Of a stretch of 64,000 bases of DNA, positions 6,797 to 16,422 are shown piece after piece; position 1 is the stretch's first letter, and each line of letters opens with the position of its first letter. Made by a program: the position numbers and the translations under genes. The stretch is from Mangrovibacterium lignilyticum. GTDB taxonomy: Bacteria > Bacteroidota > Bacteroidia > Bacteroidales > Prolixibacteraceae. The notes beneath the pieces were generated by a model. The model searched no databases. It saw nothing but the letters and a program-made list of their open reading frames with translations, and was not told the DNA's origin. The stretch is taken from NCBI RefSeq assembly GCF_010882175.1, contig NZ_WKLH01000001.1, forward strand, positions 1,572,021 to 1,636,020. Reading direction: 5' to 3'.

Positions 6797-8950
6797 CTAT
6801 TCTTCGTGCGCTGAGATCAAAACCTCAAGGATTTTTTTACCGGCAGCAGCAACGCTTGAACCAGGTCCGAAGATGGCTACAACGCCTGCATCGTACAGGT
6901 ATTTGTAGTCCTGAGCAGGAATAACACCACCGGCAATCACCATGATGTCGTCACGACCCAGTTTCTTCAGTTCGGCGATAACAGCAGGAACCAATGTTTT
7001 GTGACCTGCAGCCAGGGAAGAAACACCCATCACGTGAACGTCGTTTTCAACGGCTTGCTTAGCGGCTTCTTCCGGCGTTTGGAACAAAGGTCCCATATCC
7101 ACGTCGAAACCAAGGTCGGCATAACCTGTTGCAACAACTTTTGCTCCGCGGTCGTGTCCGTCCTGCCCCATTTTAGCGATCATGATCCGTGGCTGACGGC
7201 CTTCCAATTCAGCAAATTTCTTTGCTAACTCCTGAGCTTCCTGGAAGGTTTTATCGTGTTTACTTTCGGCTGAATACACTCCTGAAATAGTTCTGATTAC
7301 AGCTTTATAACGGCCTGAAACTTTTTCGCAGGCATCTGAAATTTCACCTAATGAAGCACGCTTTTGAGCGGCTTTGATAGAGAGATCCAGCAAGTTACCT
7401 TCGCCGGTTTCGGCACATTTGGTAATTGCTTCCAGGGCTTGTTTCACATCATCCTCGTTACGCTCAGCACGCAGCTTATTCAAGCGATCGATTTGTGACA
7501 AACGTACAGCAGTGTTGTCGATATCCAAAATATCGATTGGATCTTCTTTTGCCAAACGATATTTGTTTACCCCAACAATTGTTTGCACACCACTGTCGAT
7601 ACGTCCTTGTGTACGGGCAGCAGCTTCTTCAATACGCATTTTAGGCACACCGGTTTCAATCGCTTTCGCCATACCACCCAGCTTTTCAACTTCTTCGATC
7701 AAAGCCCAGGCTTTGGTGTACAAGTCTTTTGTCAACGCTTCAACATAGTACGAACCGGCCCATGGGTCTACGCCACGGCAGATTTCAGTTTCCTGTTGAA
7801 TATACAACTGCGTGTTACGGGCAATACGAGCCGAGAAGTCGGTTGGCAATGCAATCGCTTCGTCCAGTGCGTTGGTGTGCAGCGACTGTGTGTGACCCAA
7901 TGCCGAAGCCATAGCCTCAATGGCTGTACGACCTACGTTGTTGAATGGATCTTGCTCAGTCAACGACCAACCTGACGTTTGCGAGTGCGTACGCAATGCC
8001 ATTGATTTTGGGTTTTTCGGGTTGAACTGTTTCACCAATTTCGCCCAGATCATACGTGCAGCACGCATTTTGGCGATTTCCATGAAGTGGTTCATACCGA
8101 TGGCCCAGAAGAATGACAAACGAGGCGCGAAAGCGTCAATGTCAATTCCGGCGTTGATACCGGTACGGATGTAATCCAAACCGTCAGCAAGGGTGTAAGC
8201 CATTTCGATGTCGGCTGTGGCACCAGCTTCCTGCATGTGGTATCCTGAAATTGAAATTGAGTTGAACTTCGGCATATTTTGAGAAGTAAACTCGAAAATA
8301 TCAGCAATGATTTTCATCGAGAACTCGGGTGGGTAGATGTACGTATTACGCACCATGAATTCTTTCAGAATGTCGTTCTGGATGGTACCTGCCAACTGAT
8401 CCATAGTTGCTCCTTGCTCCAAAGCCGTTACGATGTAGAAAGCCAAAACCGGCAATACCGCACCGTTCATCGTCATGGAAACAGACATTTTATCCAATGG
8501 AATTTGGTCGAACAGGATTTTCATATCCAGAATAGAGTCGATCGCCACACCAGCTTTACCCACATCACCAACAACACGAGGGTGATCCGAGTCGTAACCC
8601 CGGTGCGTTGCCAGGTCGAAGGCTACAGAAAGACCTTTTTGACCGGCAGCCAGGTTACGGCGGTAGAATGCGTTTGACTCTTCAGCAGTTGAGAACCCGG
8701 CGTACTGACGGATTGTCCAGGGACGCATGGGATACATCGCTGAGTAAGGTCCGCGAAGGAATGGTGGCAAACCGGAAGCAAAATTCAGGTGCTCCATGCC
8801 TTCCAAATCTTCTTTGGTGTAAACTGGTTTCACCGGAATTTGCTCCGGAGTCACCCAGTTTTTTTCAATTTTGTGTTCAGTAGCCCAGGCAGCGGCATCG
8901 GCTTTTGCCTGTGCTTCTTTAATATTTATATTTTTAAAATTCGGTTTCAT
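6797..8950 (-). CDS. mutB: Methylmalonyl-CoA mutase large (catalytic) subunit
   Basis: A 717-residue protein from the ATG at 8950. A TTG two codons earlier is possible but weaker. It interconverts succinyl-CoA and (R)-methylmalonyl-CoA with adenosylcobalamin, in propionate formation or use. The N-terminal TIM-barrel part carries [18 protein letters not shown], the substrate-loop region. The C-terminal B12-binding domain has the DxHxxG motif (D597-G-H599-D-R-G), whose histidine ligates cobalt. Length and motifs match the catalytic subunit of the bacterial heterodimer. The partner mutA lies upstream but is separated by a four-helix-bundle gene, so the operon is interrupted. Confidence 0.97.
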   Translation of the reverse strand: MKPNFKNINIKEAQAKADAAAWATEHKIEKNWVTPEQIPVKPVYTKEDLEGMEHLNFASGLPPFLRGPYSAMYPMRPWTIRQYAGFSTAEESNAFYRRNLAAGQKGLSVAFDLATHRGYDSDHPRVVGDVGKAGVAIDSILDMKILFDQIPLDKMSVSMTMNGAVLPVLAFYIVTALEQGATMDQLAGTIQNDILKEFMVRNTYIYPPEFSMKIIADIFEFTSQNMPKFNSISISGYHMQEAGATADIEMAYTLADGLDYIRTGINAGIDIDAFAPRLSFFWAIGMNHFMEIAKMRAARMIWAKLVKQFNPKNPKSMALRTHSQTSGWSLTEQDPFNNVGRTAIEAMASALGHTQSLHTNALDEAIALPTDFSARIARNTQLYIQQETEICRGVDPWAGSYYVEALTKDLYTKAWALIEEVEKLGGMAKAIETGVPKMRIEEAAARTQGRIDSGVQTIVGVNKYRLAKEDPIDILDIDNTAVRLSQIDRLNKLRAERNEDDVKQALEAITKCAETGEGNLLDLSIKAAQKRASLGEISDACEKVSGRYKAVIRTISGVYSAESKHDKTFQEAQELAKKFAELEGRQPRIMIAKMGQDGHDRGAKVVATGYADLGFDVDMGPLFQTPEEAAKQAVENDVHVMGVSSLAAGHKTLVPAVIAELKKLGRDDIMVIAGGVIPAQDYKYLYDAGVVAIFGPGSSVAAAGKKILEVLISAHEE

Positions 8951-8983
8951 ATTCAATAGATTTTAGATTCTAGATTCTAGACA
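8951..8983. repeat. Seven-base tandem repeat flanking the four-helix-bundle gene
   Basis: On the minus strand this gap reads as tandem degenerate copies of TCTAGAA (TCTAGAA, TCTAGAA, TCTAAAA, TCTATTG). A looser version, TGTCTATTGTCTAAATTCTG, lies on the other side of the gene at 9342-9361. Such short AT-rich repeats around genes of this family suggest a shared insertion history (inference). Confidence 0.5.
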
Positions 8984-9334
8984 TTAGATTAAATTTTTCT
9001 GAAAAGCAATCAGCATTTTGACAATCTCCGAAGTTTTATCCAGTATTTCTTCTTTTTTACTCTCAGGGATATATTCCAGATCGCAGGCAAGAATCATCAA
9101 TGATTCAACTTCGAACAAAGATCCCTTTGTCATATCCAGAAAGTGATTGAAATCTTTATTGGTTCCTCTACCAGCTCCTTCTGCAACGTTCAACATCACA
9201 GAGACAGCCGCCTTTCGGGTTTGAGAAGTCAATCCATAAAGCTCTTCAGATGGAAATTGTTTGGTCACCAGGTAAACGTCCTTCACCAGGACTCTTGCCC
9301 GTTGCCAAATCTTTATTTCCCTGTAATTATGCAT
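8984..9334 (-). CDS. Four-helix-bundle protein (23S rRNA intervening-sequence type)
   Basis: A 116-residue protein beginning MHNYREIKIWQRAR and containing FPSEELYGLTSQTRKAAVSV and NVAEGAGRGTNKDF. These are hallmarks of the S23/IVS family, four-helix bundles first seen encoded inside 23S rRNA insertions and now known as stand-alone genes. Their molecular function is unknown. It sits precisely between mutA and mutB on the same strand, flanked by TCTAGAA-like repeats, and looks like an insertion into the operon. Transcription through it would be needed for mutB unless mutB has its own promoter. Confidence 0.9.
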   Translation of the reverse strand: MHNYREIKIWQRARVLVKDVYLVTKQFPSEELYGLTSQTRKAAVSVMLNVAEGAGRGTNKDFNHFLDMTKGSLFEVESLMILACDLEYIPESKKEEILDKTSEIVKMLIAFQKNLI

Positions 9335-9376
9335 CCTGAATGTCTATTGTCTAAATTCTGATGTCTTAATATCTGT

Positions 9377-11254
9377 TTATGCTATTCCCAATTTTGCATT
9401 ATATGCTTTCAAATCTTCCAGCACATTGCTCTTCACGTGAATGAAGTTTTCAATGCCTTTCGCTTTTAAATCATCCATGCAAGCAGGAGCACCAGCTACA
9501 ACGAAAATTCCTTCGCCTTTCATAGCGTCTAAAACAGCAGGAGCTAAGTCTACATATTCATCATCAGAACTACAGATCACAACAATCTCGGCACCGGCAG
9601 CTTTAGCTGCGGCAACACCTTCTTCAACTGTTGCAAAACCATTGTTATCCTTCACTTCGTAACCGGCAACAGCAAAGAAGTTGCAGGCAAACTGGGCACG
9701 AGCCTTACGGAATGTCAGGTTACCAATGGTCAACATGAATGCCAACGGACGTTTACCGGCTTTGGCAAATTTATCGGTAGCAGCACGCAGCTTTTCAAAA
9801 GCCATCGCGCCACGGTATGGTTTCAGTGTTTCAATTTCTGCATCTTCAGCAGTCAGATCAGTTGCGTCAAAAACAGCTTCATCCAGTTCCTTTTCCATTT
9901 TCTCCGTGAAATTCGGGAATTGGTTTGTTCCCAAAATATTTTCACGACGAGTGGCTACATTGATATCACGTTTTTTAGCCATCGCTTTAATTTCAGCTTG
10001 GATGAAACCTTCTTTTGCCGCTGCTAAGAAACCTCCTTTATCCTGAATAGTCAGGAACAGTTTCCAGGCTTCTTCAGCAATTGAAGCAGTCAACTCTTCA
10101 ATATAGTATGAACCGGCACCCGGGTCTACGATTTTATCGAAGTGCGATTCTTCTTTCAACAACAATTGTTGGTTCCGTGCGATACGATCAGAGAACGTAG
10201 TCGGATCTTCGTAAATCGCGTTGAACGGAAGCACAGCAATTGAATCGGCACCACCAAGAGCAGCACTCATCGCTTCAGTCTGGGTACGCAGCATGTTTAC
10301 GTAAGGATCGTAAACCGTTTTGTTCCATGTTCCGGTTTCAGCGTAAACATTCATTTTGCAGCAACCGTCGCATTTGGGTCCGTAAGCTTTTACGATTTGA
10401 GCCCACAACATACGACCTGCACGAAGTTTCGCGATTTCCATGAAGTAGTTCGCGCTAACGCTAAAATTGAACTTCATATTTTTGGAAACGGCGTTCACTT
10501 CCAGACCGGCCTCAGTCAAGGCTGAAAGATATTCAGCACCCTGAGCCAATGCAAAAGCTAATTCCTGAACTGCAGAAGCACCCGCGGCTCCGTAGCTTTT
10601 CGCGTTAACAGCGACCACTCGGTATTTCGGTAAGTTGGCTGATTTTTCAATCAGGTGTTTCACTTGCTCCACCGAACCTTCGAAGCCGTTTTTCATGCGA
10701 CCGTAAAGCAGGTAATTTCCGAAAGGATCGCAAGCAACTGATGCGACAACATTTTTCGGATCCCATTTTCCGGCTAACACATAATCAGCAAAGCTTTCTG
10801 CGATTTTGTTGGTGTAGCACTTGGCAACAAAGTTTACCTCTACCGACTCCAGGCAAATACCTTCGAGCAACACTGCCATGTCGTCTTTGGTAACATTGAT
10901 GCACTCATTAAAAACAAAGCCCAACGAGGTCACACCTTTCATCAATACGTCCAGTGCTTTCTTGTTGGCCTCGGCCAAATCTTTTACGATGATGTTCTGG
11001 CGAACATACCAATCGTTGTCATTTGTCTTGTTACCCCGAACAAATGGAAACTCACCGGGTAAGGTGTCCAGGTAGTTCAGGCTTGTCAAGTCTTCCTGAC
11101 GGTAATACGGTTGAACGGAGAAACCTTCGTTTGTCCTCCAGACCAGCTTGCGGTCGAAGTCAGCGCCTTTCAGGTCAGCAGTAATTTTTGCTTTCCAATC
11201 TTCGCTACTGACAGGAGGAAATTCTTCAAAAAGTTTGTTATATTTTTCTGCCAT
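9377..11254 (-). CDS. mutA: Methylmalonyl-CoA mutase small subunit
   Basis: A 625-residue protein from the ATG at 11254 (MAEKYNKLFEEFPPVS). The frame runs open to 11284 but would need a TTG start lying inside the promoter element. It is the non-catalytic partner of MutB: a related TIM barrel (for example GTWNKTVYDPYVNMLRTQ) and a degenerate B12-like domain in which the DxHxxG motif is absent (LTIGNLTFRKARAQF instead). It supports the catalytic subunit structurally. It is first in the operon, followed by the four-helix-bundle gene and mutB. Confidence 0.95.
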   Translation of the reverse strand: MAEKYNKLFEEFPPVSSEDWKAKITADLKGADFDRKLVWRTNEGFSVQPYYRQEDLTSLNYLDTLPGEFPFVRGNKTNDNDWYVRQNIIVKDLAEANKKALDVLMKGVTSLGFVFNECINVTKDDMAVLLEGICLESVEVNFVAKCYTNKIAESFADYVLAGKWDPKNVVASVACDPFGNYLLYGRMKNGFEGSVEQVKHLIEKSANLPKYRVVAVNAKSYGAAGASAVQELAFALAQGAEYLSALTEAGLEVNAVSKNMKFNFSVSANYFMEIAKLRAGRMLWAQIVKAYGPKCDGCCKMNVYAETGTWNKTVYDPYVNMLRTQTEAMSAALGGADSIAVLPFNAIYEDPTTFSDRIARNQQLLLKEESHFDKIVDPGAGSYYIEELTASIAEEAWKLFLTIQDKGGFLAAAKEGFIQAEIKAMAKKRDINVATRRENILGTNQFPNFTEKMEKELDEAVFDATDLTAEDAEIETLKPYRGAMAFEKLRAATDKFAKAGKRPLAFMLTIGNLTFRKARAQFACNFFAVAGYEVKDNNGFATVEEGVAAAKAAGAEIVVICSSDDEYVDLAPAVLDAMKGEGIFVVAGAPACMDDLKAKGIENFIHVKSNVLEDLKAYNAKLGIA

Positions 11255-11281
11255 AATGTAACTGTTAAGAAAATCAGGGGG

Positions 11282-11289
11282 CAAAATTA
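11282..11289 (-). promoter_or_regulatory. -7 promoter element of mutA
   Basis: The minus strand reads TAATTTTG, an exact TAnnTTTG match, 28 bases before the mutA ATG at 11254. No clear -33 TTTG is visible at the usual spacing. It supports the choice of the downstream start. Confidence 0.45.
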
Positions 11290-11534
11290 GTGGTTTTTAA
11301 GTATAGAATCCCATAAATAGTCAAGTTTTTAACAGCTTACTAACAAAAGTCAGTGTTTGATTTTCAATGTTTTACATATCGAAATCTCTACATGTATCCA
11401 TTTCCCAAATTCACTTTTAGCGCCGAACAACAACCCATTGATTAACATTTATTTAGCGAGCATAATTTCAGACAAAAATGCCTTTTTTTCTCTCATTTTC
11501 AAGCCAATTCGTATATTAACCATTTGTTAAAATT

Positions 11535-11566
11535 GAGAAGCCCCTTGCCAAAGGAAGAGGCTTCTC
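11535..11566 (-). terminator. Terminator of the efflux operon
   Basis: GAGAAGCCCCTT (11535-11546) pairs with AAGAGGCTTCTC (11555-11566) with one G-U pair on the minus-strand transcript. It lies 25 bases beyond the tolC-like stop and is followed in that direction by CAATTTTAAC. Confidence 0.7.
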
Positions 11567-11590
11567 GTATTCATCCTGTAACATGAAAAA

Positions 11591-12919
11591 CTACTGATAT
11601 AACTTTTCTCCGGTAGCGTGTTTCAGCTGATAACCGGCTAACAGATAGTCGATTTTTGTTTTGATTAATTCCAACTTACTGTCCTCCAAATTTGTGGAAG
11701 CGTCCAACAAATCAAGGTTTGTAATAGTACCCGACCGAAAGCTCACTTCCGCTAGCCTGTAGCCTTCGTTTGCTTGTTCAAATTGCATCTCGACCTGTTC
11801 TATTTTCAGTTTTGCCGCTTTGAGGTCTTCTATTGATTGAATCACTTCTTGCTTAACACCTTGTTTTGCCGATTCGGTTGCATAACGCAACTCTTCTTGT
11901 TTCGCTTGCTGAAGTGCCAGCTGATGTTTTGTTTTCGATGCACTGTAAATTGGAACCTGAACGCCTACGCCGACAGTGAAATTCGGTCTGATCTCCTGAA
12001 TATCCGGTTCAAACCCGTTTTTTACGCCAACCGTTGCTAAGGCGGAAATACTTGGATTGACCTGTGCATGAATCGCATTTGCCTGTAGGCTGGCAATATT
12101 TTCCTGTTCCTTTGCAATCTTAATTTGATCGCTATTGGCAAAAGCCTGCTCCAAAGCTTGCCCCAACTCTGCTTGAACAAGCAGCTGAGACAGCTCTTCA
12201 GGAAATTTTACCTGTGAATCAAAGTCGAGCCCAACCAAGGTCGACAAAACAGCCAATTCCTTTGTCCGAAGTGCCTCTAAATCGACGCGTTTACTTTTCA
12301 ATTTCGAAATACGGACTTGTGTCGAAAGCAGTTCGTATTTGGTCGACGTGCCGGCATCCAGCTTTTTAGTCACCGTCTGCTTATGTTCTTGCAGAGTTGC
12401 CATTTCTTCGTCATTGATTTCGATCGCATTTTGTAGAAATACAACCTGAAAATAGGAATTAATAAGCTTCAGACTCAACTGTTCCTGCAACTGTTCAATC
12501 GACTCATTCAGCAAAAGTTTTCGCGCTTGCTCAACAGCAACCAATTTGCCGGTACGCCCAAAATCGTACAGCGTTTGTTCGTAATTGATGCCTGCACTTA
12601 TATTATCGGCAGGGTTCAACTCTGCCTCTCCTATTCCCGGAAGATCAAATTTACTAATCGGTCCAACCCGGGTGTAGGATGCCCCCCCGGTGACCATCGG
12701 ACGCAAAGCTGACTGAACCAGCTGCATTTGTTCATCGGCCTGCACCAGCGACTGCTGCGCCTTCAACACAGCCGGATTGTTTCGAATCATTTGCTGCAAC
12801 AGGCTATCGAGTTCATATTGGCCGGAGCTACCTGCAGCCAGTGAAAAACCGGATGCACACAACCAAAGCAACACCGCCCCAAGTGTATTTTTCAGATATA
12901 ATCGTGTCATATTTTTCAT
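11591..12919 (-). CDS. TolC-family outer membrane efflux protein
   Basis: A 442-residue protein with a signal peptide (LLWLCASGFSLAAG, cleavage near residue 29). It has long heptad-rich helices typical of outer membrane factors, with two internal repeats: LLQQMIRNNPAVLKAQQSL early and LEQAFANSDQIKIAKEQE in the middle. It would form the trimeric exit duct of a tripartite pump. It is the last gene of the operon tetR-emrA-emrB-tolC, starting about 30 bases after the transporter gene. Alternative ATG at 12910. Substrate specificity is not evident. Confidence 0.9.
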   Translation of the reverse strand: MKNMTRLYLKNTLGAVLLWLCASGFSLAAGSSGQYELDSLLQQMIRNNPAVLKAQQSLVQADEQMQLVQSALRPMVTGGASYTRVGPISKFDLPGIGEAELNPADNISAGINYEQTLYDFGRTGKLVAVEQARKLLLNESIEQLQEQLSLKLINSYFQVVFLQNAIEINDEEMATLQEHKQTVTKKLDAGTSTKYELLSTQVRISKLKSKRVDLEALRTKELAVLSTLVGLDFDSQVKFPEELSQLLVQAELGQALEQAFANSDQIKIAKEQENIASLQANAIHAQVNPSISALATVGVKNGFEPDIQEIRPNFTVGVGVQVPIYSASKTKHQLALQQAKQEELRYATESAKQGVKQEVIQSIEDLKAAKLKIEQVEMQFEQANEGYRLAEVSFRSGTITNLDLLDASTNLEDSKLELIKTKIDYLLAGYQLKHATGEKLYQ

Positions 12920-12951
12920 AACAATGTTCTCTTAAATTATTCAATGCCGGC

Positions 12952-14574
12952 TTATTCGGCAGAAGAACCAATGACTTCAGCTTGATCCTTTTTTCGTGTT
13001 TTCAACGCGAGCACGGGAATAACAGCCAATACCGTTATCGCGGCAGCAATCAGAAAGTCATCTGAAATTCCCTGGATATAACCTTGATTCATCACGTGTT
13101 TAACCAGCAACATCTTTCCTTGCTGCATCGATTCACTCACCGAGCTCCCCGCCGCATGCACAATGTGTTGGGACATTCGGGAAAGTGACCCAAAAAATTC
13201 CGGCGAATTCCCGGCAAGCTGTTCACCAAACACTTGCTGGTGATAAATTGTGCGGGTGGTCAACAAGCTACTTAAAATAGCTACGCCGAAACTCCCTCCC
13301 AACTGACGGGTAACATTGAACAAGCTCGAAGCCTGAGCCATTTGGTCCCTCGGAATTTCAGAAAGTGCAATGGTGCTAAGCGGAGCAAACAGAATCCCCA
13401 TTCCAAGTCCCCTGAAATACAACATTGCCATAATGGCGGCATGTTCTGTTTGGTACGACAGGAAGTAGCCCATCACAAAACTTATTACAATACAAGCAAT
13501 ACCGGTTAGCAATACAATCTTTGCATTAATCTTCGTAACCAATTTCCCGGCCAACGGAGCAACCATTCCTTGTATAACCCCTACCGGAAGAAAAACGGAT
13601 CCAGCTTGTATGGCTGTCCATCCCAAAGAATTCTGAAGAAATAGCGGAAGGATAAAAGGAGTCCCAAACATGCCAATACCAAAAATAAACATGATCAGGT
13701 TACTCAATCCAAAGTTCCAATCTTTCAGCAGTTTTATATCGATAAAGGGATCTTTCACGTGCAACTCCGCTACAATAAAAACCGCCAGACTGATCAATGC
13801 GACAGCAAAACAGAGTAAAATATAAGGCGCCGTCCATCCTTCCGAGTTACCTACTGCTTTTCCCTCCGAAAGCGCGTAAAGCGTCACCGGCAGGAAAGCA
13901 ACAATGGAGAAAAACCCCCAGGGATCGAACTTGCGAACTTTCGGACTTTTATATTCCTGTTGAATCAGGTAGGTTACGAACAAACCGATCAAGCCAACCG
14001 GAACATTCACCAGGAAGATCAGCTGCCAGCTAAATGTGTCGACCAGGTAGCCGCCAATGAGAGGACCGAAAGAGACAGAACTGGCTGCAGCCACGGCCCA
14101 AAGCCCCAAGGCGACGCCGCGCTCCTTTGGCGGAAACTCGCGGCTGACAATCGCCATCCCCATCGGCATGATTGTTCCGGCACCAAGTCCTTGAACAATG
14201 CGCGATATAATCAGTGTCTGTTCACTATCCGATATTCCACAAAGTGCAGAACCAACCGTGAACAAGAGCAAGCCAGTAAAGTAAACTCGCTTATAACCGA
14301 ACCTGTCGGCCATCCAGCCGGCAATGGGAAGCACGACTGCTAACGATAAAAGATAAGCTGTGAGCACCCATTCGATTTGGTCGAGGCTGGCTCCAAAATT
14401 TGCCATGATCTTGGGCAAGCCCACATTCACAATCGTTGCATCGAGCACCGACATGAACGTACCAATCATCACATTGGCCAATAACCACCACTTATAAGAA
14501 TTTTTTCGGGGATGAAAAAAGGATGATCGCGGCCTTAAGTGCCAACGTATTCGATGTAAAAAAAGAGTCACCAT
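12952..14574 (-). CDS. DHA2-family MFS drug transporter (EmrB/QacA-like)
   Basis: A 540-residue proton-coupled exporter with about 14 membrane helices. Family motifs include FMSVLDATIVNVGLPKI in helix 1 (the D-x-T-I-V-N pattern of DHA2 pumps), GWMADRFGYKRVYFTG in the helix 2-3 loop (motif A), and SRIVQGLGAGTIMPMG in helix 4. It exports lipophilic compounds together with the membrane-fusion protein and TolC-like gene on either side. Its ATG is five bases beyond the upstream stop, so translation is coupled. A large loop near residues 420-460 precedes the last helix, as is common in EmrB relatives. Confidence 0.93.
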   Translation of the reverse strand: MVTLFLHRIRWHLRPRSSFFHPRKNSYKWWLLANVMIGTFMSVLDATIVNVGLPKIMANFGASLDQIEWVLTAYLLSLAVVLPIAGWMADRFGYKRVYFTGLLLFTVGSALCGISDSEQTLIISRIVQGLGAGTIMPMGMAIVSREFPPKERGVALGLWAVAAASSVSFGPLIGGYLVDTFSWQLIFLVNVPVGLIGLFVTYLIQQEYKSPKVRKFDPWGFFSIVAFLPVTLYALSEGKAVGNSEGWTAPYILLCFAVALISLAVFIVAELHVKDPFIDIKLLKDWNFGLSNLIMFIFGIGMFGTPFILPLFLQNSLGWTAIQAGSVFLPVGVIQGMVAPLAGKLVTKINAKIVLLTGIACIVISFVMGYFLSYQTEHAAIMAMLYFRGLGMGILFAPLSTIALSEIPRDQMAQASSLFNVTRQLGGSFGVAILSSLLTTRTIYHQQVFGEQLAGNSPEFFGSLSRMSQHIVHAAGSSVSESMQQGKMLLVKHVMNQGYIQGISDDFLIAAAITVLAVIPVLALKTRKKDQAEVIGSSAE

Positions 14575-14578
14575 ACGA

Positions 14579-15592
14579 CTAGTTGCGCTCTATTTTAACG
14601 ACCACTGACATCCCCGACAACAGTGGATATTTATTTGAATTTTCAACATCTTGAATACTTACTTTCAATGGAATTCGCTGGGTTACTTTCGTAAAATTCC
14701 CCGAAGCATTATTCGGCGGAATCAACGAGAACTGCGATTCTGTGCTCGCGCCTACGTAAATCACTTTTCCTTCAAAAGTCACATCGGGGTAGGCATCGAT
14801 GGTATATTTACTCTTACTGCCGTTATGAATACCGCCCAGCTTTGTTTCTTCCAAATATACTTTCACCCAGACTTCGTCATTCTCAACCACCGAGTAAACC
14901 GACTGTCCTGCCTGCACCACGTCTCCCTCCAGAAGCCATCGTTTAGCAATTACACCGCCCGAAGGCGCATAAACCTTCGCATCATCCAGTTTCGATTTTA
15001 CAAGCTCGATCTGGCTGAAAGCTGCCTGAACCGAAGCCTCTGCGCTTTTCTGCGCCGCTGCCTCAAGCGCTATGTCCTTTTGGCCTGACGCATAACGAGC
15101 CTTAGCTGCTTTGAACGAATCTTCAGCGTGATCATAAGCTTCTTTCGTAATCACTCCGCCTTTATACTGAACCTCGGCACGATGGAAATCCTTCTCCGTT
15201 TTGTCAACTTCAATTCCCAACACGTTCAACTGCTCTTTGCTCAACGCAAATTTCGCAGCTGTCTCCCGGGCCTTAGCCTCAGACTGAACTTGCATGCTTT
15301 GCAAATAAGACTTTTCAGCAACCAAATCGGTACTGTCAAGCTCAAAAAGCAGTGTCCCCGATTCCACGTGGTCACCTTCATCAACATACAACTTCGCGAT
15401 TCGCCCCATCATTTTAGGACTGGCCGTTACCATGTTAAATTCAACAAAAGCATCGTCAGTCGATGCATATTTCAAATAGTCCAGGTACCAATAAATACCT
15501 CCACCAATAACCAATACCAACACCAGTAAAACCGGAAGGTATACCGTTTTAAATTTTTTACTCATATTTCTGTTTTCTTGTTTAATTGTCAT
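14579..15592 (-). CDS. HlyD/EmrA-type membrane fusion protein
   Basis: A 337-residue periplasmic adaptor with one N-terminal membrane helix (residues 18-33). The biotinyl-lipoyl half-motifs are visible (ASPKMMGRIAKLYVDEGDHV and, later, VYAPSGGVIAKRWLLEGDVV), separated by an alpha-helical hairpin of heptad character. It links the inner-membrane MFS pump to the outer-membrane channel. The ATG at 15592 overlaps the tetR stop (ATGA), implying translational coupling. An internal ATG at 15565 (MSKKF) is an alternative start. Confidence 0.93.
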   Translation of the reverse strand: MTIKQENRNMSKKFKTVYLPVLLVLVLVIGGGIYWYLDYLKYASTDDAFVEFNMVTASPKMMGRIAKLYVDEGDHVESGTLLFELDSTDLVAEKSYLQSMQVQSEAKARETAAKFALSKEQLNVLGIEVDKTEKDFHRAEVQYKGGVITKEAYDHAEDSFKAAKARYASGQKDIALEAAAQKSAEASVQAAFSQIELVKSKLDDAKVYAPSGGVIAKRWLLEGDVVQAGQSVYSVVENDEVWVKVYLEETKLGGIHNGSKSKYTIDAYPDVTFEGKVIYVGASTESQFSLIPPNNASGNFTKVTQRIPLKVSIQDVENSNKYPLLSGMSVVVKIERN

Positions 15593-16215
15593 TCTGCAAC
15601 CCGCAGTCCTTTGCAGAAAATGTCGAGAAAAAGCTTGACTTGATCAAGGTGAGCACTCTTATCTTCCTCTTTCTGAAAAACGTGTTTACTGCGTAGATAG
15701 ATTATTCGTAACCCACGAACCAAGCCGTTAAAAAGGGCAGCAGTAGCACGTAGATCTTCTATTTGAAATTGTCCTTTCTCAACACCCAACTGCAAAATAT
15801 CTGCGATCAGTTCATCTTCCAACTGATTAAAGTCCTTCACAGCATCGTTCATAAAGCCCTGCAGATTTTTCTGATACATGCTCTTCATCCGTGAAAGATT
15901 AATCAAACGCTCGGTCATTTCCAAACGAGTCACCATATACTGATGAAGCATCTCATCCGGATCGGAAAGCTGCTCAATTTTAGCGCGGATCGTCTCGAGA
16001 AACTCATCCTTTTCCCGCTCAATTATCGAGCGGTACAACGCCTCCTTATCCGGGAAATAATAATAGAGCGAACCTTTCGACATCTGCATGTCATTGGCAA
16101 TTTCCTGCATGGTTGTTTTTTCAAAACCATATTGCGCAAACCGACTTTGAGCCACATCAATTATTTGCTTCCGTTTCTCCGACTGCGCATCTTCATTTCG
16201 AACGACACCTTCCAT
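15589..16215 (-). CDS. TetR-family repressor of the efflux operon
   Basis: A 208-residue regulator. The helix-turn-helix spans about residues 15-60, with FAQYGFEKTTMQEIANDMQM and SKGSLYYYFPDKEALY, the classic TetR signature. The C-terminal ligand-binding domain is unspecific, as usual. It is first in the operon it probably controls: the next gene overlaps it by four bases. An exact GACCGATCGGTC palindrome and a TAnnTTTG element lie just upstream, pointing to autoregulated repression relieved by a pump substrate (inference). Confidence 0.93.
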   Translation of the reverse strand: MEGVVRNEDAQSEKRKQIIDVAQSRFAQYGFEKTTMQEIANDMQMSKGSLYYYFPDKEALYRSIIEREKDEFLETIRAKIEQLSDPDEMLHQYMVTRLEMTERLINLSRMKSMYQKNLQGFMNDAVKDFNQLEDELIADILQLGVEKGQFQIEDLRATAALFNGLVRGLRIIYLRSKHVFQKEEDKSAHLDQVKLFLDIFCKGLRVAE

Positions 16216-16227
16216 TTGACCATTCTG

Positions 16228-16278
16228 TTTGATTAGTCAAATTTAAGATAAATCTATCAAATAGAAGACCGATCGGTC
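16228..16278 (-). promoter_or_regulatory. Promoter and TetR operator of the efflux operon
   Basis: The minus strand has TAAATTTG (16238-16245), a full -7 match, 22 bases before the tetR ATG. About 22 bases further upstream, where the -33 contact would be, lies the perfect 12-base palindrome GACCGATCGGTC (16267-16278). A second, weaker dyad TTTGA-TTAG-TCAAA (16228-16241) overlaps the -7. Binding at the palindrome would block the promoter. The assignment to the adjacent TetR is inference. Confidence 0.55.
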
Positions 16279-16422
16279 CTTTTCTCAGCTATCAGATCCA
16301 AAACTTTACATTAAATACATATTCATCGACGAAAATCAGGAAAAGAAAGCATGATCCGGTTGCTGAAGTAAAGCCAATCACCTATTTTTATCTTCCGCTA
16401 ACTGCATCGAATAAAACAGGAT

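Larger units (their letters stand above)
11255..11590. other. Gene-free region between mutA and the efflux operon
   Basis: About 335 AT-rich bases separate mutA from the end of the tolC-like gene, both on the minus strand. It holds the mutA promoter element (11282-11289) and the terminator of the efflux operon (11535-11566). No open frame, repeat array or RNA gene is visible in the remainder. Confidence 0.65.
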
